IMG/VR virus record: IMGVR_UViG_3300023202_000079
Span: 1-28,110 of that record
Length of the DNA: 28,110 nt
Source: a virus
Strand: one strand, 5' to 3'
The notes below the pieces were generated by a model. The model did not search any database. It saw only the letters and a program-made list of their open reading frames with translations, and was not told the DNA's origin. Below, piece after piece: positions 22,955 through 28,110 of this stretch. Position numbers and translations under genes: made by a program. Numbering within the stretch: the first letter of the stretch is position 1; every line of letters starts with the position of its first letter.

Positions 22955-23191
22955 TTATATATTAGCTCCAATGTCAACATCACGTATTTCTTTATACCAC
23001 TGCACTACTTTTACAGAAAAATCTAAAAAATCTCCATGAGCATGAATACCATCAATCGGAACATCCCTACTGCTTAACATCCCAGAGGTAAATCCAGCAT
23101 CGAACTCCTCTCTAATCTGTTGTAATGCTTCTATAACATTATTGCTTACATGTCTAAAGGTGTGGTTATCTCGCAAATAATAAATTTTCAT
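22955..23191 (-). CDS. Hypothetical protein (78 aa)
   Basis: A mixed protein: a strand and turn MKIYYLRDNHTFRH, a helix NVIEALQQIREEFDAG, then DVPIDGIHAHGDFLDFSVKV with three closely spaced His/Asp residues that could bind metal. No family is recognised. The ATG overlaps the previous TGA. A 33-base AT-rich gap follows its stop, one of the few real spacers in the array. Confidence 0.6.
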   Translation of the reverse strand: MKIYYLRDNHTFRHVSNNVIEALQQIREEFDAGFTSGMLSSRDVPIDGIHAHGDFLDFSVKVVQWYKEIRDVDIGANI

Positions 23192-23622
23192 TTTCTACTC
23201 TCCTCGTAAGTCTTGATGCAATCGTCAATAGCTTGATTGTATGCCTTAACCTCTGCTGCATGAATATTCTCTTTAGGGTTATACATAAATGATTTCTTCT
23301 TTTCCGGCCACTTAACCTCCCCAGTCTTTTTATCATACCCGAAAGCCTCTGCGTTTTCTTTGATAATATCATCTATTTCTTCAGCAGTCATATCCTTAGA
23401 TGTTATTGTTTTACCGTCGCATTTAGGGCATCGTAACGGCTCAGTCTTTTTCTGGGTTAGCCATTTGGATTCCCTATTAGCCAAATAATTCAATTCACCG
23501 TCTATAGTTTCGTGTCCTGCGTCACGTTCTACACAATTTCTATAATCACCTATGACATTCCTAAGCCCTGAGTAGTCAACCTCCACCTCGCAAGGGGGGA
23601 GTTCTTTAATTTCTTCTTTCAT
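23188..23622 (-). CDS. Hypothetical protein with one CxxC knuckle (144 aa)
   Basis: The N-terminal 60 residues are acidic (CEVEVDYSGLRNVIGDYR). RCPKCDGKTI near residue 64 forms one CxxC. The remainder is charged and helical (AEEIDDIIKENAEAFG, HAAEVKAYNQAIDDCIKTY). No known domain. The ATG sits in the repeated junction AAGGAGCTGACGAAATGAAA. Both ends overlap by ATGA. Confidence 0.65.
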   Translation of the reverse strand: MKEEIKELPPCEVEVDYSGLRNVIGDYRNCVERDAGHETIDGELNYLANRESKWLTQKKTEPLRCPKCDGKTITSKDMTAEEIDDIIKENAEAFGYDKKTGEVKWPEKKKSFMYNPKENIHAAEVKAYNQAIDDCIKTYEESRK

Positions 23623-23795
23623 TTCGTCAGCTCCTTGTTTTCAACTAAATCAAATAATTTATTTGCAAAAACATCACATTTGTATTCTAAGATTCTTTCA
23701 AACTCCCCCTCAGATATTGATGCTCTCTGGCCATTTAATTCTTTTGTTAGTTTATCCCTCATTCTTGTTGCCAGAACATCTAATAAATATTTCAT
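23619..23795 (-). CDS. Hypothetical small helical protein (58 aa)
   Basis: Reads MKYLLDVLATRMRDKLTKEL, then a helix-rich acidic and hydrophobic mixture ending in LVENKELTK. The last three residues and the stop arise from the repeated junction sequence. No family is recognised. The gene is exactly bracketed by two copies of the same 20-base junction (23617-23636 and 23790-23809), which looks like a cassette. Confidence 0.6.
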   Translation of the reverse strand: MKYLLDVLATRMRDKLTKELNGQRASISEGEFERILEYKCDVFANKLFDLVENKELTK

Positions 23796-24184
23796 TTCGT
23801 CAGCTCCTTAGCTTTAAATATAATGATTGCACTTGGAAATGGTGCGCTGTTCTTACTATCCCCAAATTTCAGACGCCCTTTTATAAACCTAATCTCCGTA
23901 GATTTCATACAGTAATCATGCCAAGCCTTTGTGTCTGTCCTCGATGGTATAAGCATAACAACAGTCTTTCCTTTCTGCCATTCTTCGTACGCTTTCCGAC
24001 ACCAATCTCTCAAATTAGAATATGGAGGATTAACAAAGGTAACTGTTCCCCATTCTCTATCCAACCCCCTTTCTCCACCTATCGGGCAGGGATCGTCATT
24101 AAAATGAAACTCATTGTCCAACGCCTTATAAACGCGATCAGGTGTTTTCCAATTATCGGTTTCTGATGAGAAGTGGACATTCAT
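23792..24184 (-). CDS. Dam-like phage DNA N6-adenine methyltransferase (130 aa)
   Basis: This is a short phage-type DNA adenine methylase (Dam/PF05869-type). It has NWKTPDRVYKALDNEF near residue 11, as in 'W-x-T-P' proteins, then DPCP, then WGTVTFVNPPYSNLRDW with the catalytic NPPY (52-55), then VVMLIPSRTDTKAWHDY and IRFIKGRLKFG. The order and spacing match this family closely, although it is short (family often 150-180). The ATG at 24184 is chosen because it overlaps the previous stop and uses the repeated junction; upstream frame extension is not supported. Methylation probably protects phage DNA against host nucleases or affects replication. Confidence 0.88.
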   Translation of the reverse strand: MNVHFSSETDNWKTPDRVYKALDNEFHFNDDPCPIGGERGLDREWGTVTFVNPPYSNLRDWCRKAYEEWQKGKTVVMLIPSRTDTKAWHDYCMKSTEIRFIKGRLKFGDSKNSAPFPSAIIIFKAKELTK

Positions 24185-24495
24185 TTCGTCAGATCCCCTC
24201 GCTTGTGTGCTTCGCAGATTGCTTTGGCTATCACCCTGCATTTATATTTAGCCCACTTCTGTGGAAATAAGTTAAGAACCTTCTCCTCGTCTAAATCCTG
24301 CTTATCATCGGGGCGGGTGTTCATATATCGTTCTAATTCTTCTCTTAGACTACCTGCCGTTCCAACAATTCTCCATAAAATCATGTGTAATTCTCTTATA
24401 TAATCAAATACTTCAGAGTCATGATCTATATACTCTTCCGATAAAAAACCCTCGGGTCTTTTCTTCATTTCAAACGGCTTAATCTCTTCACTCAT
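24181..24495 (-). CDS. Hypothetical phage protein (104 aa)
   Basis: The ATG at 24495 overlaps the previous TGA by one base (TGATG); a GTG one codon earlier is possible. The sequence is mainly helical (SEVFDYIRELHMILWRIVGTA; REELERYMNTRPDDK) with a C-terminal FPQKWAKYKCRVIAKAICEAH that recalls small phage proteins of unknown role. The end overlaps the Dam-like gene by ATGA. Confidence 0.65.
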   Translation of the reverse strand: MSEEIKPFEMKKRPEGFLSEEYIDHDSEVFDYIRELHMILWRIVGTAGSLREELERYMNTRPDDKQDLDEEKVLNLFPQKWAKYKCRVIAKAICEAHKRGDLTK

Positions 24496-24680
24496 CACTT
24501 ACCCCCTCTATCCTTTAATGTTCCTGCCATAACCCATAATATCTGGTCTAAAGTGCTTACAACGCTAAAAGCAAATACACCTAAAGCCCACCCATGATAA
24601 TAACCAACTGATGCTCCAATTAGAAAATGTATTAATATGTCGAGTTTGTTAGGTTTACAGTCAAGTTTAAATATTTTCAC
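24495..24680 (-). CDS. Small membrane protein (61 aa)
   Basis: Two adjacent hydrophobic segments, HFLIGASVGYYHGWALG and VFAFSVVSTLDQILWVMAG, follow a basic start; the C-terminus KDRGGK is cytoplasmic by the positive-inside rule if both cross. No family is recognised. Coupled to both neighbours by ATGA or TGATG overlaps. Membrane microproteins in phage early regions sometimes block superinfection or alter host membranes; that is an inference. Confidence 0.65.
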   Translation of the reverse strand: MKIFKLDCKPNKLDILIHFLIGASVGYYHGWALGVFAFSVVSTLDQILWVMAGTLKDRGGK

Positions 24681-24934
24681 TTTACATCCTCCATCATTTT
24701 AATATTCCAGGCTAACCCTAATAAATACCTGTCACTAACTGGTTGTCCTGTCATTAACCTGTTCAGCGTTTCAGAGCATACTTCAGCCAGTTTATTTCCT
24801 TCGATAGAATTCGATGCATACGCTTCCTGTAATATTGAGATTCTCCTCACGCCTAATTGTTTAATATATTCTTTAGCTGAATCCGCAGAAGGATGATAAC
24901 CTTCTATGATCGTTCCTTTACCGTCTGTTTTCAT
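24677..24934 (-). CDS. VbhA/Fic-antitoxin-like protein (85 aa)
   Basis: The centre reads EAYASNSIEGNKL. S41-x-x-x-E45-G46 fits the Fic-inhibition motif (S/T)xxxE(G/N), in which the Glu blocks the ATP site of Fic AMP-transferases. Compared with remembered VbhA antitoxins (ALASxxxEGL, then a helix with V, G and SD), residues 37-80 here keep the same order: A-S-x-x-x-E-G, V52, G63, SD67-68 and a C-terminal helix. No Fic domain (HPFxxGNGR) exists in the window, so this would be a stand-alone antitoxin or anti-Fic protein. A Fic N-terminal-domain remnant or chance resemblance are alternatives. ATG preceded by GGGAGGAGGTTAA. Confidence 0.5.
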   Translation of the reverse strand: MKTDGKGTIIEGYHPSADSAKEYIKQLGVRRISILQEAYASNSIEGNKLAEVCSETLNRLMTGQPVSDRYLLGLAWNIKMMEDVK

Positions 24935-24984
24935 TTAACCTCCTCCCACTCCACTTTATTAACTGGTCGGTACAGCTCTTGCCC
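24931..24984 (-). pseudogene. In-frame continuation of the 42-aa membrane gene after a stop codon
   Basis: The seventeen codons after the TAA encode GQELYRPVNKVEWEEVK and end in a TGA that overlaps the next ATG, the signature of neighbouring genes in the array. It looks like the detached 3' end of the gene before it. Read-through, a sequencing error or chance are the alternatives. Confidence 0.4.
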
Positions 24985-25113
24985 TTATTTGCATGCGATG
25001 TAGCCTTTTTTATATATAATTGATTTTTTAGGTAGCATTTTTCCCATTCCAGAATACAACAATATTCCGAATATCATACCCATTAAAAACCAAAAAAATT
25101 TATCACATGTCAT
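24985..25113 (-). CDS. Small membrane protein (42 aa), possibly truncated by an in-frame stop
   Basis: Reads MTCDKFFWFLMGMIFGILLY and then SGMGKML followed by a basic region to IACK, with one strong transmembrane helix. The ATG overlaps the preceding TGA (TGATG). The TAA at 24985-24987 is not coupled to any start. The same frame continues for 17 sense codons (GQELYRPVNKVEWEEVK) to a TGA that does form ATGA with the VbhA-like gene. This suggests an original gene of about 60 codons. Confidence 0.6.
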   Translation of the reverse strand: MTCDKFFWFLMGMIFGILLYSGMGKMLPKKSIIYKKGYIACK

Positions 25114-25313
25114 CACTCACCCCTTTTCTCGATATAATAAGATATTATTCCACCCCAAGAGAACATATAAACTATGAATAACATAAGAATAGCCGTAAAA
25201 AAACCATCTTCATTATCTCTAATTCCCTTCATTATACCTGTTGTGTTATATCCTAAAGACAAAACTCCACCGATAGCGTGCCAATACCAAAATGCATCAT
25301 GTGTTGTTATCAT
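25113..25313 (-). CDS. Small membrane protein (66 aa)
   Basis: Two likely membrane segments: AFWYWHAIGGVLSLGY near 7-22 and FFTAILMLFIVYMFSWGGII near 38-57, separated by a charged loop (MKGIRDNEDG). The C-terminus IEKRGE is basic. No family is recognised. It is one of three neighbouring membrane microproteins in the array (24495-25313). Coupled upstream by ATGA and downstream by TGATG. Confidence 0.65.
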   Translation of the reverse strand: MITTHDAFWYWHAIGGVLSLGYNTTGIMKGIRDNEDGFFTAILMLFIVYMFSWGGIISYYIEKRGE

Positions 25314-25645
25314 CTCTCCCCTTTTCTTATTGTTGACGTTATTCTCTGTAGTAATTCACCAACTGAGAATATAGGGACGCCTATACACTTTTCCTCAACC
25401 TCCCTCGCCACCTTCTCACGGATTTCGGGTTCAAGATGTTGACGGGCTATGTCGGCAATCTCCTCTGCCCTAAAATCTTTGGTATTCTTCCACCCCTTAT
25501 CATACGTGGTTTCGATGTAATTCTTTATCATCTCAACCAACTCATCTTCCTTGACTTCTTCGACTATCTCAGCCTGAAAGTCAGTAACATATTCACAAAT
25601 ATTCATTCCATCTTGATCTGTATACTTTAATCTATATTTTGCCAT
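25310..25645 (-). CDS. Hypothetical phage protein (111 aa)
   Basis: A beta-strand start (YRLKYTDQDGMNICEYVTD) is followed by charged helices (DELVEMIKNYIETTYDKGW; EIADIARQHLEPEIREKV). No family is recognised. ATG after AAAGGAGAGTGAG. It is the first protein gene downstream of the RNA cluster at 25676-26010, so it may be co-transcribed with the tRNA and re-initiates translation independently. Confidence 0.65.
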   Translation of the reverse strand: MAKYRLKYTDQDGMNICEYVTDFQAEIVEEVKEDELVEMIKNYIETTYDKGWKNTKDFRAEEIADIARQHLEPEIREKVAREVEEKCIGVPIFSVGELLQRITSTIRKGER

Positions 25646-25675
25646 CTCACTCTCCTTTGTTGTTGGTTAATTAAA

Positions 25676-25810
25676 GACTCTTGAGGCAGGAGCCATTCTC
25701 TCCTACACGCTTCGCTCGTCTCCCCTACGAAGCTACTCCCAATGCTTAACGCTGTCACAGGAGAACGCACTAATGGGTTGATATTGTCTCTCTTCCAACA
25801 CTCAAGAGCC
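25676..25810 (-). ncRNA. Structured RNA candidate C downstream of the tRNA (about 135 nt)
   Basis: The ends GGCTCTTGAG (25810-25801) and CTCAAGAGTC (25685-25676) form a ten-pair helix. One pair is G-U on the minus strand but would be A-C on the plus strand, favouring minus-strand RNA. Inside, AGGAG/CTCCT (25700-25684 region) makes a 5-bp stem with a 7-base loop, and GCTTCG/CGAAGC another hairpin. It starts one base after AATATC, like its neighbours. No long frame is present. Not matched to a known family. Confidence 0.5.
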
Positions 25811-25818
25811 TGATATTA

Positions 25819-25892
25819 TGGTCAGACAGGGAATCGAACCCCGGACCTACTCATTATGAGTGAGTTGCTCTAACCGACTGAGCTATCTGACC
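25819..25892 (-). tRNA. tRNA with CAT anticodon (Met, or Ile2 if modified)
   Basis: A full cloverleaf fits. The acceptor GGTCAGA/TCTGACC is followed by discriminator A. The D-arm is GCTC/GAGC, the anticodon stem ACTCA/TGAGT with loop CTCATAA, and the T-arm CGGGG/CCCTG with loop TTCGATT. The length is 74 bases without an encoded CCA. The anticodon CAT gives elongator Met by default, but Ile(CAT) with lysidine cannot be excluded. The loop and its surroundings resemble bacterial elongator Met. Confidence 0.93.
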
Positions 25893-25900
25893 GATATTGT

Positions 25901-26010
25901 TGGGCGGTCGGAGTTGCCGAACTTTAGCGGCACTTAAAACCGCCTAACGAGGTTATTATAAAGCCCCTGATTCGTATAGTCACCGACTTTTCAGGACTGC
26001 CATTACGCCC
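25901..26010 (-). ncRNA. Structured tRNA-like RNA candidate A upstream of the tRNA (about 110 nt)
   Basis: The 5' end GGGCG (26010-26006) pairs with CGCCC (25906-25902), followed by a single A (25901) like a discriminator base. It begins directly after AATATC and stops eight bases before the tRNA. Internal stems include CCTGA/TCAGG enclosing AGTC-GGT-GACT, and GCGGT/GCCGC with a 7-base loop containing TAA in anticodon position. A T-arm is missing, so it is not a canonical tRNA. Confidence 0.5.
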
Positions 26011-26046
26011 GATATTTTAAAGAACAATCAGTGTGGTGATTCTATT

Positions 26047-26793
26047 TCAAAACAACTGCCCCTGTGCTTGATGGCGTTCTAACCTTAGCTTAGCGGCGTT
26101 GTAGTAGTCTTTGTCTATTTCTGAACCAATGAAATGTCTTTTTGTATCCCAACAAGCTATTGCACTAGTACCACTACCAACAAAAGGATCAAATACTTTT
26201 CCATATAAAGGTGTTGTCATGTTAATAGCTATATGAGCCAACTTAAGAGGAAAAGGCGCTGGATGTTCTGTGTTATTATCTGGAGGAAACCTCCAAATTT
26301 CTGTAGAGAATTTTTTATTTGTTTTATTACACATAGGTTTCTTCTTTGTAAGCCAAAATATTATTTCAGTTGTAGGGTCAAGGTAGTTTACATTATGGTC
26401 ACATGAACCGCATCTATCCCATATTATTTGTTGATAGAAAGTTAGTCTACTATTCTGTATCCACTCAAAAGGGTGTGAACCTGATGAGTTAAATCTCCTT
26501 ATTTTATGATTGTATAGGAAACTTCCTGTAGGTCTAATAATCCTATACCCCTCATTAAGAATACTAATTTGCCATGATTTATATTCTTCTTCTTTCATAT
26601 TATCATCATAAGAATTATATTTTATATCAGCCCCAGACCATCTTCCTTTCCCTTTTGACGTATCTTTTCTTCCTCTAAAACCATTTTTATTATATGGAGG
26701 AGATGTCAATATTAAGTCAATACTGTTGTCTGGAATTTCCTTCATAGCCTCCATACAATCCCCATGTATCAGTTTAATGTCTGCACGCATCAT
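26047..26793 (-). CDS. Beta-class DNA (N4-cytosine/N6-adenine) methyltransferase (248 aa)
   Basis: Motif IV, LILTSPPYN (28-35), is near the N-terminus, and the SAM-binding motif FDPFVGSGT is near 201-209. This order, IV before I, defines the beta class (PF01555). HPAPFPLKLAHIAINM before motif I is the usual motif X region, and IGSEIDKDYYNAAKLRLE follows as normal. TSPPY alone does not settle N4C versus N6A. Length is normal for stand-alone phage methylases. Two adjacent ATGs (26793, 26790) both overlap the upstream stop; the ribosome-binding site GGGGAGG suits the second slightly better. No restriction enzyme lies nearby, so it probably protects phage DNA. Confidence 0.92.
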   Translation of the reverse strand: MMRADIKLIHGDCMEAMKEIPDNSIDLILTSPPYNKNGFRGRKDTSKGKGRWSGADIKYNSYDDNMKEEEYKSWQISILNEGYRIIRPTGSFLYNHKIRRFNSSGSHPFEWIQNSRLTFYQQIIWDRCGSCDHNVNYLDPTTEIIFWLTKKKPMCNKTNKKFSTEIWRFPPDNNTEHPAPFPLKLAHIAINMTTPLYGKVFDPFVGSGTSAIACWDTKRHFIGSEIDKDYYNAAKLRLERHQAQGQLF

Positions 26794-26900
26794 TCCTCCC
26801 CTTCCTCAACCCCTGTATGCTCTCCACACCTAGGGCAGATATCTATGTCAGGATAGTCAAGCATATACTCTCCGCAACATATTGAATAGTATTCAGGCAT
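26790..26900 (-). CDS. Zinc-ribbon microprotein (36 aa)
   Basis: Reads MPEYYSICCGEYMLDYPDID and then ICPRCGEHTG, i.e. CCG and CPRC knuckles 16 residues apart, a rubredoxin-like or zinc-ribbon unit. It overlaps the upstream gene by eight bases and couples to the methyltransferase. It may be a partner or regulator of that enzyme by position; this is inference. Confidence 0.6.
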   Translation of the reverse strand: MPEYYSICCGEYMLDYPDIDICPRCGEHTGVEEGEE

Positions 26901-27207
26901 TGTTAAACCCCTCTCTGTACTGGGCGTATTGTTCCATCATGACGTACCAACTATCATACGGGTTACGACTTATGAAATCTCGATACCACTCCTCCGCTGA
27001 CATTGGTTGTTTCTTATCAACCCCATCCAATTCATTTACTCTATGCTCAAGCTCTGTTAAGCGGTCTTGAATATATGTATCTTCTTCCTCACAGGCTGAG
27101 AGCATGGCTTCAAGCGCTTCTAACAAATTCTCAACATAAAGTTTTGATTCTAATTCAAATTCTTTTTCTAGGAAATCTATCCCCGCCTCAATCACTTTTT
27201 TGTTCAT
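26893..27207 (-). CDS. Hypothetical acidic helical protein (104 aa)
   Basis: The first 70 residues are an acidic coiled coil (FLEKEFELESKLYVENLLEA; TYIQDRLTELEHRVNELDG). The C-terminus is Trp/Tyr-rich (SAEEWYRDFISRNPYDSWYV). No family is recognised. ATG after GAGGAGGCAAA; both ends overlap neighbours. Confidence 0.65.
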   Translation of the reverse strand: MNKKVIEAGIDFLEKEFELESKLYVENLLEALEAMLSACEEEDTYIQDRLTELEHRVNELDGVDKKQPMSAEEWYRDFISRNPYDSWYVMMEQYAQYREGFNNA

Positions 27208-27365
27208 TTTGCCTCCTCATATATCTTGTCAACTATTATCCCATCAAACAAAGGGTCTTCCGGGCGTTTTTGCCCTCCCCAAATACCTAGAGATTCTTTT
27301 ATATACTCAAAGACCTCTTTCTTAGTAGTCCACTCTGGTTGATTAAACTCTATGGTTATCTTCAT
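27204..27365 (-). CDS. Hypothetical protein (53 aa)
   Basis: Reads MKITIEFNQPEWTTKKEVFE, then YIKESLGIWGG and a C-terminal helix (FDGIIVDKIYEEAK). A compact beta-alpha protein; no family known. Coupled by ATGA at both ends. Found by reading the junctions; it fills its interval completely. Confidence 0.6.
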   Translation of the reverse strand: MKITIEFNQPEWTTKKEVFEYIKESLGIWGGQKRPEDPLFDGIIVDKIYEEAK

Positions 27366-27652
27366 CCTATACCCCCAAACTTGTTTGCTATTGCAAATTC
27401 ATTTTCCTCTTTTAAATACTCCTCAGCATACTCTTCCCAACCATCTTCCCCGAATAAATCCTCCGGGGTCTCTCCTGTTAATTCAATAATCTTCTTCCTT
27501 AATTGTTCGCTTGTCATTTTGCCTCCCATCTTAAACATCTTTGTCTGAACACTAGCAATTGTCCGCTTAAGCTTCTTAGCGCACTCTTTTTTTCCTAATT
27601 TATTGTAGTTCCTGATTAACCAGATTTCTTCAGAATCGCTCCATTTCTTCAT
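27362..27652 (-). CDS. SANT/Myb-like DNA-binding protein (96 aa)
   Basis: The N-terminal 43 residues have the SANT/Myb helix pattern: KKWSDSEEIWLIRNYNKLG, KKECAKKLKRTIASVQTK and MFKMG, with Trp spacing and a 'R-T-x-x-S-V-x-x-K' recognition helix common in phage regulators and endonuclease fragments. The C-terminus is acidic (GETPEDLFGEDGWEEYAEE). It may regulate the early region or act with a partner. An internal ATG could give an independent C-terminal protein. Coupled by ATGA overlaps. Confidence 0.7.
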   Translation of the reverse strand: MKKWSDSEEIWLIRNYNKLGKKECAKKLKRTIASVQTKMFKMGGKMTSEQLRKKIIELTGETPEDLFGEDGWEEYAEEYLKEENEFAIANKFGGIG

Positions 27653-27798
27653 TTATCCCTCCTCATCCTATGCTCAAACAACTTATGCCTGTTACCCCAT
27701 GCTAAGGGGTTCTCCTGAGCTTTCTTTCTACGCAAAGCGTGCTTTCTGCTGTGTTTATCTTGGAGTTTTTTGATTTGTTCTTTATTCAGTCTCTTCAT
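27649..27798 (-). CDS. Small highly basic protein (49 aa)
   Basis: Reads MKRLNKEQIKKLQDKHSRKH and ends in KLFEHRMRRDK, with about one third Lys/Arg/His. It likely binds nucleic acid or is a histone-like or inhibitor peptide, but this is inferred from charge only. It overlaps the preceding gene by 17 bases and the SANT gene by four. Confidence 0.6.
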   Translation of the reverse strand: MKRLNKEQIKKLQDKHSRKHALRRKKAQENPLAWGNRHKLFEHRMRRDK

Positions 27799-27976
27799 AA
27801 CATACCACCGCCTGTTCCGGTTTCGCTATCCAGCATTTTCTGACTTCAAAGTGCCTGTACCCTTCTTTAATGCCGGCCAAATAAACATACCCTATCAATA
27901 TTAGAAATGAGAGGGTGACCAGAGCAACCGCTGGGATTGCCCTGATCAAGAGGCTGGCAAGCTTCCGCCCTCTCAT
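27782..27976 (-). CDS. Small single-pass membrane protein (64 aa)
   Basis: The ATG at 27976 follows GGAGGAACAAAT; an earlier TTG at 27994 is less convincing. Basic start MRGRKLASLLIRAIP, one TM helix (AVALVTLSFLILIGYVYLAG, about 16-35), and a C-terminal domain with two Cys (KCWIAKPEQAVVCYEE) probably outside. No family is recognised. A periplasmic-facing early protein is plausible. Confidence 0.65.
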   Translation of the reverse strand: MRGRKLASLLIRAIPAVALVTLSFLILIGYVYLAGIKEGYRHFEVRKCWIAKPEQAVVCYEETE

Positions 27977-28110
27977 ATTTGTTCCTCCATCCAATCAATG
28001 CTTTCTTTATACGCTCGCGCTTTCTCTACAAGCATCTGATAGCGGTACCGATGTGAAGCATACACATAACCTGCTTCGTGCATACATTTAGCCTGCGCCC
28101 ATTTAATATG
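27973..28110 (-). CDS. 3' end of a hypothetical gene (partial)
   Basis: Open from the window edge for 45 codons to a TGA that overlaps the next ATG (ATGA). The sequence is Tyr/His-rich and helical (HEAGYVYASHRYRYQMLVEK, SIDWMEEQI). The real start lies beyond the window. It continues the coupled minus-strand array. Confidence 0.55.
   Translation of the reverse strand, partial: HIKWAQAKCMHEAGYVYASHRYRYQMLVEKARAYKESIDWMEEQI

Noticed and set aside
23663-24166. 167-aa plus-strand open frame
   Set aside because: Antisense to the Dam-like methyltransferase and the 58-aa gene; no ribosome-binding site and no domain.
24961-24996. 11-codon frame starting at ATGCAAATAAGG
   Set aside because: No ribosome-binding site and not coupled to the next gene; the in-frame continuation of the membrane gene explains the region better.
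25901-26010. Canonical tRNA-Leu(TAA)
   Set aside because: Only 26 bases follow the anticodon stem, too few for a T-arm plus acceptor, and about 40 extra bases precede it; kept only as a tRNA-like candidate.
20984-28110. CRISPR array
   Set aside because: Short repeats exist but they are gene junctions of irregular spacing, not regularly spaced repeats with spacers.

Overview
The window looks like part of the genome of a tailed bacteriophage with a podovirus-like layout. The host is probably Gram-negative, because the phage encodes Sec signal peptides, a lipobox lipoprotein and a membrane-active lysis cassette. The evidence for a phage is a P22-type portal, an N4-gp56-type major capsid protein preceded by an acidic scaffold-like protein, an SU10-type adaptor, a nozzle-like protein, large coil-rich candidate ejection proteins and fibre-like proteins. 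The genes are tightly packed, mostly AT-rich and use ATG/GTG/TTG starts. No integrase, polymerase, helicase or complete terminase is visible, so lifestyle and replication type cannot be judged. The phage is not recognisable to species level.

Plus strand, 1-20983: virion and lysis genes. A terminase-end fragment precedes the portal (34-1920) and three small genes. An intrinsic terminator (2398-2434) follows. Then come a small gene, scaffold, capsid, a free-standing HNH homing endonuclease (4961-5614) and a 98-aa capsid-associated candidate, closed by a second terminator-like hairpin (5921-5950). Next are a glycosyltransferase, the adaptor, a fibre-like adhesin, the nozzle candidate, a beta-rich protein, a GNAT-like protein and three candidate ejection proteins (10724-14454). 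Then follow a long coiled-coil protein, a 1001-aa fibre-like protein and two smaller proteins, the last three all with signal peptides. A lysis cassette closes the block: two membrane proteins, a permuted papain-fold (YiiX/NlpC-P60-like) hydrolase and a lipoprotein.

Minus strand, 28110-20984: a convergent array of about 25 very small genes, most of them joined by ATGA or TGATG stop/start overlaps, so translation is probably coupled. Recognisable members are two DNA methyltransferases (beta-class N4/N6 and Dam-like), a YopX-family protein, a SANT/Myb-like DNA-binding protein, several zinc-ribbon microproteins, small membrane proteins and a protein resembling a stand-alone VbhA/Fic-type antitoxin. 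The array has the character of an early or host-takeover region. Many of its genes are under 60 codons and were found by reading the junctions directly.

The only real gap in the array (25646-26046) holds a CAT-anticodon tRNA between two structured, probably non-coding elements. All three are immediately preceded by the same AATATC hexamer, which suggests a tandem RNA-gene array with two atypical members.

The signals most worth following up are that RNA trio, the VbhA-like protein, the promoter-inside-hairpin upstream of the homing endonuclease, the row of Sec-signal fibre-region proteins, and a membrane microprotein gene apparently split by an in-frame TAA.
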